DNA from: HRBIN12 sp964640965
Lineage (GTDB): Bacteria; Actinomycetota; UBA4738; HRBIN12
NCBI GenBank assembly: GCA_964640965.1
Contig: CAZXJB010000014.1
Location: 1 to 30,677 of the forward strand
Length of the DNA stretch: 30,677 bases
Reading direction: 5' to 3'
Shown: positions 14,052-20,160 of the stretch, piece after piece
Position numbering within the stretch: position 1 is the first letter of the stretch
How the letters are laid out: each line of letters starts with the position of its first letter
Made by a program: the position numbers and the translations under genes
The notes under the pieces: model-generated
Told to the model about the DNA's origin: nothing
The model's input: the letters and a program-made list of their open reading frames with translations, nothing else
Database searches by the model: none

Positions 14052-14057
14052 TAGGCT
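14052..14057 (+). promoter_or_regulatory. TAGGCT -10-like box upstream of the UPF0182 gene
   Basis: TAGGCT directly follows the TGA stop of the PDZ/S16 gene. A start at about 14065 would leave a leader near 52 bases that ends in AGAGGAG at 14099-14105. Confidence 0.4.
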
Positions 14058-14116
14058 GGCCGTCCGTTCCGGGGCCGACCTCGAGACCCGGGCCCGCGAG
14101 AGGAGCAGAGGCAACG

Positions 14117-16984
14117 GTGGTGGCGCGCATCCCGGTCGGTGCGGGGCGTCGCTGGCCGTACGTGGTGGTCGGCGGCCTCGTCGCGATCGCGCTCGTGCTC
14201 ACGGCGCTGTCCGGCTTCTTCGTCGAGATCCTCTGGTTCCGCGAGGTCGGGCTGTCGCGGGTGTTCTGGGGGATCCTCGGCGCGCGGGGGCTGCTCGCGG
14301 TGGCCTTCGGCGGGCTGTTCTTCCTCGGGCTGTACGCGAACCTGCTCATCGTTCGGCGCCTGCGCCCGCGCTACCGTCCGATGACCCTCGAGCAGGAGAT
14401 CCTCGAGCGGTACCGGATGGCGGCCGAGCCCTACCTGCGCGTGCTGCTGCCCGCCTTCTCGGCCCTCATCGCGCTCTTCGTCGGGCTCGGCGTGACGGGA
14501 CGGTGGGAGATCTTCCTGCTGTGGCGCTCCTCGTCCGGCATCTCCTTCGGGGTCCGCGACCCGATCCTCGGTCGCGACGCCGCGTTCTACGTCTTCAGCC
14601 TGCCGTGGCTCGAGTTCGTGCAGGGCTGGCTCTTCTCGGCGCTCGTGGGGATCACGGTCCTCACCGCCCTCGGTCACTACCTGTGGGGCGGCATCCGTCC
14701 CCAGGCGACCGGGGCGGTCGAGAAGGTGACGCCCCAGGTCAAGGCCCACCTCTCCGTCCTGCTCGGGCTCCTCCTCGTCGTGAAGGCCTGGGGCTACCAC
14801 CTCGGGACCTTCGACCTGCTCACGTCTCCGCGCGGTGTGGTGGCCGGCGCCTCCTACACGGACGTGAAGGCCCAGCTGCCGGCGCTGCGGATCCTGATCT
14901 TCATCGCGCTCGCCTGCGCCGTGCTCTTCTTCGTGAACATCCGGATGCGCGGCTGGGCGCTCCCCGTGATCGCGGTGGGGCTGCTCGCGCTCGTCTCGGT
15001 GGTGGCGGGGGCGATCTACCCGGCGTTCGTCCAGCGGTTCCGCGTGGACCCGCAGGAGCTGCAGCGGGAGCGCCCCTACATCGCCCGCAACATCGAGGCG
15101 ACGCGGGCCGCCTTCGGCCTCGACCGGATCACCACCCAGCAGCGCTCGGCCTCCTCGCAGGTCACGGCGGCGCAGATCGCGGAGAACGCCGGCACGATCT
15201 CGAACATCCGGCTGTGGCGGCCCGAGGTCCTGAAGGAGGACTACGAGGGCCTGCAGCGGATCCGTCAGTACTACGCGTTCGGCGACGTCGACGTGGATCG
15301 CTACCCGATCGGCGGGGCCAGGCGCCTGGTGATGATCTCGGCGCGCGAGATCAGCCAGGCGCAGATCCCGGCCGGCGGCAACACCTGGCAGAACCGGCAC
15401 CTGTTCTACACGCACGGCTTCGGAGCGGTGGCCTCCGTCGTGAGCGCCGCGACGGCGGAGGGGGCACCGCAGTTCACCCTGCGCGACATCCCGCCGACCG
15501 GCGAGCCGCCGCTCGAGGGCGACGGGCAGCGGATCTACTACGGGGAGGTCAGCGACGTCCCCTTCGTCGTCGTGCGCACGGGGACCGACGAGCTCGACTA
15601 CCAGGGGACCCCGCAGAACGACCAGGAGCAGGTCACCTATCGCTACACGGGCACCGGCGGGATCCCGATCGGCGGGTTGCTCGAGCGGGCGCTCTTCGCG
15701 TGGCGCTTCCGGGACGTGAACCTGCTGATCTCGGGGCTGATGCAGGACGACAGTCGCATCATGATCTACCGGAGCATCTACGAGCGGGTCCCCAGGGCGG
15801 CGCCGTTCCTGCGCTTCGACGGCGATCCCTACGCCGCGATCGTCGACGGCCGCCTCGTGTGGATCTGGGACGCCTACACGATGACCGACCGCTACCCCTA
15901 CTCGCAGCCGGTCAGGCTCGAGGACGTCGTGGCGCGGCCGCAGTCCGGCGCCCCGCCCCTCGTCGGTGAGGTGAACTACATCCGCAACTCGGTGAAGGTG
16001 GTCGTCGACGCCTTCGACGGCTCGATGACCTCCTACGTCGCCGACCCGACGGATCCGATCATCCGGGTGTGGCAGCGGGCGTTCCCCGGCATGTTCACGC
16101 CGGTCTCCGAGGCGCCGCCCGAGCTCGTCGAGCACTTCCGGTACCCGGAGAACCTGTTCCAGATCCAGGCCTACCAGTACGCCACGTACCACGTGACGGA
16201 CCCCGAGGTCTTCTACGGCAAGCAGGACTTCTGGGCGGTGCCGGTGGACCCGACCCAGGGCACCGAACAGGGCACCTCCGCGACCGGGCCGGTGCCGATG
16301 CGCCCCTACTACCTGCTGATGCGGCTCCCGGGTGATGCCCGCGAGCGGTTCGTGCTGATCCAGCCGTTCACCCCGCAGGGCCGCCAGAACATGGTGGCCT
16401 GGCTCGCGGTGAGCTCCGATCCCGGCGAGGACTACGGGAAGATCCTCGCCTACCAGTTCCCCACCGGGCAGAACGTCGAGGGGCCGGAGCAGGTCTTCGC
16501 GCGCATCAACCAGGACCTGCGGTTCTCCTCCGAGCGGACCCTGCTCTCGCGCGGCGGCTCGCAGGTGCTCTTCGGGGACTTCCTCGTCATCCCCATCGAC
16601 GACGGGCTGCTGTACGTGCAGCCGGTGTACGTGCGCTCCGCCCAGACGAACGCGATCCCCGAGCTGAAGCGCGTCGTGGTCGTGAACGGCGGCCGGGTGG
16701 GGATCGGCACGACCCTCGCGCAGGCGCTGCAGGACTCCCTGTCGGGCGAGGTCGTGCCGCCGCCCGGTGGGGGGCAGCCGCCGACCGGCTCGGTGGGGCA
16801 GCAGATCCGCGCGCTGCTGGAGGAGGCCGCCGGGCACTTCGAGGCGGCCGACGCGGCCCTGCGCGCCGGCGATCTCGCCACCTACCAGCGCGAGATCGAG
16901 GCCGCGCGGCAGGCTGTGGACCGGGCGAACGAGCTCGCGGCGCAGCTCACCGGGGCCTCGCCCACCCCGAGCCCGACCGCCTGA
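14117..16984 (+). CDS. UPF0182 family large membrane protein
   Basis: A 955-residue protein. Seven hydrophobic helices fill the first ~310 residues, from WPYVVVGGLVAIALVLTALSGFF to ALPVIAVGLLALVSVVAGAIYPAF. A long soluble domain outside the membrane follows, beginning with VQRFRVDPQELQRERPYIARNIEATRAAFGLD, a stretch highly typical of UPF0182. Other family blocks are NRHLFYTHGFGAVAS and EVNYIRNSVKVVVDAFDGSM. The C-terminus has a short coiled-coil-like helix (AAGHFEAADAALRAGDLATYQREIEAARQAVD) and a Pro/Thr/Ser tail. Function is unknown; it is widespread in Actinobacteria and Cyanobacteria. The start is one of two adjacent GTG codons (14117, 14120) after AGGAG. It may be processed by, or work with, the PDZ/S16 protease upstream (inference). 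Confidence 0.95.
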   Translation: MVARIPVGAGRRWPYVVVGGLVAIALVLTALSGFFVEILWFREVGLSRVFWGILGARGLLAVAFGGLFFLGLYANLLIVRRLRPRYRPMTLEQEILERYRMAAEPYLRVLLPAFSALIALFVGLGVTGRWEIFLLWRSSSGISFGVRDPILGRDAAFYVFSLPWLEFVQGWLFSALVGITVLTALGHYLWGGIRPQATGAVEKVTPQVKAHLSVLLGLLLVVKAWGYHLGTFDLLTSPRGVVAGASYTDVKAQLPALRILIFIALACAVLFFVNIRMRGWALPVIAVGLLALVSVVAGAIYPAFVQRFRVDPQELQRERPYIARNIEATRAAFGLDRITTQQRSASSQVTAAQIAENAGTISNIRLWRPEVLKEDYEGLQRIRQYYAFGDVDVDRYPIGGARRLVMISAREISQAQIPAGGNTWQNRHLFYTHGFGAVASVVSAATAEGAPQFTLRDIPPTGEPPLEGDGQRIYYGEVSDVPFVVVRTGTDELDYQGTPQNDQEQVTYRYTGTGGIPIGGLLERALFAWRFRDVNLLISGLMQDDSRIMIYRSIYERVPRAAPFLRFDGDPYAAIVDGRLVWIWDAYTMTDRYPYSQPVRLEDVVARPQSGAPPLVGEVNYIRNSVKVVVDAFDGSMTSYVADPTDPIIRVWQRAFPGMFTPVSEAPPELVEHFRYPENLFQIQAYQYATYHVTDPEVFYGKQDFWAVPVDPTQGTEQGTSATGPVPMRPYYLLMRLPGDARERFVLIQPFTPQGRQNMVAWLAVSSDPGEDYGKILAYQFPTGQNVEGPEQVFARINQDLRFSSERTLLSRGGSQVLFGDFLVIPIDDGLLYVQPVYVRSAQTNAIPELKRVVVVNGGRVGIGTTLAQALQDSLSGEVVPPPGGGQPPTGSVGQQIRALLEEAAGHFEAADAALRAGDLATYQREIEAARQAVDRANELAAQLTGASPTPSPTA

Positions 16985-17018
16985 GGCGCCCGGCTGGGCC
17001 GGCCCCCAGAGGGCTTGC

Positions 17019-17024
17019 TATCAT
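17019..17024 (+). promoter_or_regulatory. TATCAT -10 box of the initiator tRNA gene
   Basis: TATCAT ends 5 bases before the predicted first base of the tRNA. Transcription would then begin at or within 1-2 bases of the mature 5' end, leaving almost no 5' leader for RNase P. Confidence 0.5.
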
Positions 17025-17029
17025 CGGCG

Positions 17030-17103
17030 TGCGGGGTGGAGCAGTCCGGTAGCTCGCTGGGCTCATAACCCAGAGGTCACGGGTTCAAATCCCGTCCCCG
17101 CGA
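17030..17103 (+). tRNA. initiator tRNA-Met (CAT anticodon), no encoded CCA
   Basis: The cloverleaf folds fully. The acceptor is 17030-17036 with 17096-17102, the D stem GAGC/GCTC, the anticodon stem CTGGG/CCCAG around CTCATAA (anticodon 17064-17066), and the T arm ACGGG-TTCAAAT-CCCGT. Initiator marks are three consecutive G-C pairs at 29-31/39-41, A11-T24 in the D stem and a non-Watson-Crick 1-72 pair. Here base 1 is T and base 72 is G, a possible wobble rather than the common C1xA72 or C1xU72. The discriminator is A at 17103 and the next bases are CGA, so CCA must be added by enzyme. A terminator hairpin follows 8 bases later. Confidence 0.95.
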
Positions 17104-17110
17104 CGAAGAC

Positions 17111-17140
17111 CGGGCCCCGGCGACGGGGCCCGCTCCGTTC
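17111..17140 (+). terminator. terminator of the initiator tRNA gene
   Basis: CGGGCCCCG (17111-17119) pairs with CGGGGCCCG (17124-17132) over a GCGA tetraloop. The tail CTCCGTTCCT is modestly T-containing for this GC-rich DNA. Confidence 0.7.
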
Positions 17141-17148
17141 CTGGCTCA

Positions 17149-17712
17149 TCATCCCCGTTCGCCGGGCCTGCGGACGAGCGCGGCGAGGCCCCCCAAGAAG
17201 GTCGGCACCGAGCGCTCCCAGAAGATCCGCCGGTTCACGACGCCGATCACGGCGATGATCGCGAGGAGCCAGGCGAGCGCGAGCATGTGACCGTCGGCCC
17301 ACGTGCGCCAGAGCACCATGGCGTAGCCCGTGGCCTGCAGCAGCATCGACAGGGCCTCGTTGCGGGTGAGGGCGAAGCCCGCGACGAGCACGGCGACGAG
17401 CCCGACCCCGATCACCGGCGGCACCCAGCCGGCGGCCACGGAGCCGAGCACGGCCCCCGCCCCGACGAGCGTGTCGATCCAGAGATCAGAGCGGCCGAGG
17501 CGGGTCGGCCCCGCCGAGGCCCGAGCGGCCCGCCCGTCGAGGAAGTCCGAGATCCACCCGGTGCCGAGGAGCGCGGCGGCGAGGGCGACCCGCCGTGCGC
17601 CGAGCGCCGGCACGAGGGCAACCGCGACGACCGCGCGGTACGCGGTGAGCCCGTCGGCGGCTCGACCGAGCAGGTCCCGCTCGCCCGCGCGCTCGATGCG
17701 TCCCTCCTCCAT
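17149..17712 (-). CDS. CDP-alcohol phosphatidyltransferase family membrane enzyme
   Basis: A 187-residue membrane protein with about five hydrophobic helices. The signature near residues 55-79 reads SDFLDGRAARASAGPTRLGRSDLWID, matching D-x2-DG-x2-AR...G...D-x3-D of enzymes that join a CDP-activated lipid to an alcohol (phosphatidylglycerophosphate, phosphatidylinositol and related synthases). The stretch between AR and the third Asp is one residue shorter than the textbook motif (G-x2-D rather than G-x3-D). Substrates cannot be assigned. It starts six bases after the small membrane gene upstream and probably shares its transcript. No clear Shine-Dalgarno precedes the ATG. Confidence 0.82.
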   Translation of the reverse strand: MEEGRIERAGERDLLGRAADGLTAYRAVVAVALVPALGARRVALAAALLGTGWISDFLDGRAARASAGPTRLGRSDLWIDTLVGAGAVLGSVAAGWVPPVIGVGLVAVLVAGFALTRNEALSMLLQATGYAMVLWRTWADGHMLALAWLLAIIAVIGVVNRRIFWERSVPTFLGGLAALVRRPGERG

Positions 17713-17718
17713 CGGGGC

Positions 17719-17913
17719 TCAGGGCTCCGCCCGCTCCGCCTCCTCCGCCTGCTCGCCCCGCTCCCCCCGGACGATGACCCACGGGACGGCCGCGTAGGGG
17801 AGCGCGGCGACGAAGAGCGGCCACCAGGCGTCCACCGCGTCCGCCAGGAGGACGAGCGCCCACCCGAGGAGCAGGAGGACCACGATGACGGCGAACCGAC
17901 GGGACGGGCTCAT
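17719..17913 (-). CDS. small membrane protein, probably two transmembrane helices
   Basis: About 64 residues: RRFAVIVVLLLLGWALVLLADAVDAWWPLFVAALPYAAVPWVIV forms two hydrophobic helices, then an acidic tail rich in Glu and Arg. AGAGG lies 9 bases before the ATG at 17913, so I prefer it over the ATG at 17922, which has no spacing to that site. The family is not recognised. It is first in a two-gene unit with the phosphatidyltransferase and may be an accessory subunit, which is only a guess from position. Confidence 0.65.
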   Translation of the reverse strand: MSPSRRFAVIVVLLLLGWALVLLADAVDAWWPLFVAALPYAAVPWVIVRGERGEQAEEAERAEP

Positions 17914-17949
17914 GGGGCCCATCCTCTCACGGGGTCCGGGACCGCGCGA

Positions 17950-17955
17950 TAGGAT
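17950..17955 (+). promoter_or_regulatory. TAGGAT -10 box of the cyclic-nucleotide-binding gene
   Basis: TAGGAT predicts a start near 17962 and a leader of about 60 bases. That leader contains a GGCCGC/GCGGCC hairpin (17992-18009) and the GGAGGAGGT ribosome site at 18010-18018. Confidence 0.45.
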
Positions 17956-18023
17956 GCCCCTGCCCGCGTCGGGGCCGGCGCGCGGCGGGCGGGCCGCACG
18001 GGCGCGGCCGGAGGAGGTCCGAG

Positions 18024-18443
18024 GTGGCGCAGGCAGACGTGATCGCGAAGCTCGCCAACGTCCCGCTCTTCTCGGGGTGCTCGAAGCGGGAGCTGGCGCT
18101 CATCGCCCGGTCGGCGAAGGAGGTCGTCCATCGCGAGGGCACCGTCATCGCCCACGAGGGCGAGCCGGGCGTCGGGCTCTTCGTGATCCTCGACGGCCGG
18201 TGCGAGGTGACGGTGGGGGGCCGGCGGAAGGCGACGCTCGGGCCGGGGGACTACTTCGGCGAGATCGCGCTCCTCGACGGCGGACCGCGGACCGCGACCG
18301 TCACGGCCCTCACGGACGTGAAGCTCGTGGGGATCACGGGTTGGGTCTTCCGAGGGCTGGTCACCGAGCACCCACGGATCGCGCTGAAGACCCTGGAGGG
18401 GCTCGCCGGGAGGCTGCGCGTGGCCTCGAAGGAGCCGACCTGA
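18024..18443 (+). CDS. stand-alone cyclic nucleotide-binding (cNMP/CRP-like) domain protein
   Basis: A 139-residue protein that is a single CNB domain. The beta-roll is seen in VVHREGTVIAHEGEPGVGLFVILDGRCEVTVGGRRKATLGPGDYFGEIALLDGGPRTATVTA. The phosphate-binding cassette GEIALLDGGPRTATV keeps Glu and the PR pair needed to contact cAMP or cGMP. No helix-turn-helix follows, so it is not a CRP-type regulator by itself. GGAGGAGGT five bases before the GTG fixes the start. The alpha/beta hydrolase is encoded 11 bases further on, so it could be a regulatory subunit for a neighbour (inference). Confidence 0.9.
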   Translation: MAQADVIAKLANVPLFSGCSKRELALIARSAKEVVHREGTVIAHEGEPGVGLFVILDGRCEVTVGGRRKATLGPGDYFGEIALLDGGPRTATVTALTDVKLVGITGWVFRGLVTEHPRIALKTLEGLAGRLRVASKEPT

Positions 18444-18454
18444 TCCAGGCGCGC

Positions 18455-19225
18455 GTGCGCTCCGTCGAACGGCCCGACGGAGCGCGGCTGCACGTCGAGA
18501 CCTCCGGGGACCCCGCGCGCGAGCCCCTCGTGCTGCTCGAGGGCATGGGCGGCGACATCCCCGGCTGGCGGCGGAACATCCCGCGCCTCGCGACCGAGTG
18601 CTTCGTCGTGGCCTACGACCACCGGGGCAACGGGCGGTCGCAGGCCCCGGACCGCCCCCTTGAGATGACCGACTTCGTGGAGGACTGCCTCGCCGTGATG
18701 GACGCGCTCGCGATCCGACGCGCCCATCTGTACGGGCAGTCCTTCGGGGGGATGGTGGCCCTCGAGCTCGCGCTCACGCAGCCCGAGCGCGTCCGCTCGC
18801 TCGTGCTCGCCGCCACCCACGCCGGGGAGGCCCACGCCATCCGGGGCCGGGGCCGCGCCCCGATCGACCGGCCGTGGCTCCAGCTGTACGCGCCGACCTT
18901 CGCCGAGGCCCGCCCCGAGCACGTCGAGGAGGACCTGCGGGTCGCTCGGGCCCAGCCGCAGCACCCGCAGGGCCAGCGGCGGCAGCGCGAGGCGGTCCGG
19001 GCCTGGGACGCCTACGATCGCCTCCCGCAGCTGCAGGTGCCGACGCTCGTCCTGCACGGGTCGGAGGACCAGCTGATCGACGTCGCGAACGCCCACGTGC
19101 TCGCGGAGCGGATCCCCGGCGCGGAGCTCGCGATCATCGAGGGGGCGGGGCACGTGTACCACTCCGAGCAGCCGGAGGTGGCGGACGAGCTCGTGCTCGC
19201 CTTCATCCGGAGGCACCGGGGATGA
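18455..19225 (+). CDS. alpha/beta hydrolase
   Basis: A 256-residue protein. The oxyanion strand is VLLEGMGGDIPGW, the nucleophile elbow is GQSFGGM (Ser), the acid is in VLHGSEDQLIDV and the catalytic His in EGAGHVYHSEQP. The pattern YDHRGNGRS is typical of 3-oxoadipate lactonase and esterase-like members. Substrate unknown. The GTG at 18455 is the first plausible start after the cNMP-domain stop; no good ribosome site is close, so the true start is uncertain by a few codons. Its stop overlaps the next ATG in ATGA, so translation of the glycosyltransferase gene is coupled. Confidence 0.88.
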   Translation: MRSVERPDGARLHVETSGDPAREPLVLLEGMGGDIPGWRRNIPRLATECFVVAYDHRGNGRSQAPDRPLEMTDFVEDCLAVMDALAIRRAHLYGQSFGGMVALELALTQPERVRSLVLAATHAGEAHAIRGRGRAPIDRPWLQLYAPTFAEARPEHVEEDLRVARAQPQHPQGQRRQREAVRAWDAYDRLPQLQVPTLVLHGSEDQLIDVANAHVLAERIPGAELAIIEGAGHVYHSEQPEVADELVLAFIRRHRG

Positions 19226-20160
19226 CCGGGGACCCGGACCGGGCGCAGGCGGAGGCGCGAGCCCTGGCCGAGGAGCGGGCGCGGGCGCGGGCCGCGCGGG
19301 ACTTCGCTCGAGCCGACGCCCTCCGCGAGCGGATCGCGGCGCTCGGGTTCCGGGTCATCGACACGCCCCAGGGCCCCGTCCTCGAGCCGCTCGAGGGGGC
19401 CGCGCCCGCCCGACCGGCCGGTTCGGGGCCCGCCCGCCTCCGCGCCCGCGACGTCCCGAGCGCCCTCGAGGAGCCGCCGAGCTTCGATGCGAGCGTCCAC
19501 CTCGTCGTGCCCGGTTGGCCCGAGGACGCGATCCGGGCGCTCGCGGCCTTCCGGGCCCACCACCCCGGCCGGGCGCTGCAGGCCGTCGTGGCCGACCTCA
19601 CCGAGACCGACCCCGCCGCCTACGGCGAGGGCGTCGAGGTCCTGCCGCTCGAGCCGGGGACGGGGTGGGCCGCGGCGATGAACGCCGCGCTGCGGCGGAG
19701 CCGCGGTCGCATCGCGCTCGTGCTCGACGGCTCGGTCGAGCCCACCGGGGATGTGGTCGGGCCGCTCGAGGCGGCCCTCGCCGATCCGAGCGTCGGGGCG
19801 TGCGGCCCCTTCGGGGTGACCACGCGGGACCTCCACGGGTTCGAGGACTCACCCGGCCCCGAGGTCGACGCGATCCTCGGCTACCTCATGGCCCTGCGCC
19901 GCGAGACGCTGCGGGGGGTCGGCGGCTTCGACGAGCACTTCCGCTTCTACCGCACGGCCGACATCGAGCTGTCGTTCCGGATCCGGGACGCGGGGCTCCG
20001 CGCGCTCGTGGTCCCCGTGCCGGTCCGTCGGCACGAGCACCGGCTGTGGGCGCACACGGACCCGGCCGAGCGCGAGCGCCTGTCGAAGCGGAACTTCTAC
20101 CGGTTCCTCGAGCGCTTCCGCGGCCGGTTCGACCTGCTCGTGTCGCCCCCCGAGCCCTGA
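19222..20160 (+). CDS. family 2-like glycosyltransferase with an N-terminal CysRS-tail-like domain
   Basis: A 312-residue protein. Residues ~8-56 (DRAQAEARALAEERARARAARDFARADALRERIAALGFRVIDTPQGPVLEP) closely resemble the last ~50 residues of cysteinyl-tRNA synthetases, where R-x-x-A-R-x-x-x-D-(F/W)-x-x-A-D-x-x-R...G-x-x-x-x-DTP-x-G is typical. Residues ~90-300 look like a GT-A glycosyltransferase: NAALRRSRGRIALVLDGSVEPTGDVVGPLEAAL, then GYLMALRRETLRGVGGFDEHFRFYRTADIELSFRIRDAG. No CysRS catalytic motifs (HIGH, KMSKS) are present. Donor and acceptor are unknown. ATGA overlap couples it to the hydrolase, and its stop abuts that of ftsH (TGATCA). Confidence 0.82.
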   Translation: MTGDPDRAQAEARALAEERARARAARDFARADALRERIAALGFRVIDTPQGPVLEPLEGAAPARPAGSGPARLRARDVPSALEEPPSFDASVHLVVPGWPEDAIRALAAFRAHHPGRALQAVVADLTETDPAAYGEGVEVLPLEPGTGWAAAMNAALRRSRGRIALVLDGSVEPTGDVVGPLEAALADPSVGACGPFGVTTRDLHGFEDSPGPEVDAILGYLMALRRETLRGVGGFDEHFRFYRTADIELSFRIRDAGLRALVVPVPVRRHEHRLWAHTDPAERERLSKRNFYRFLERFRGRFDLLVSPPEP

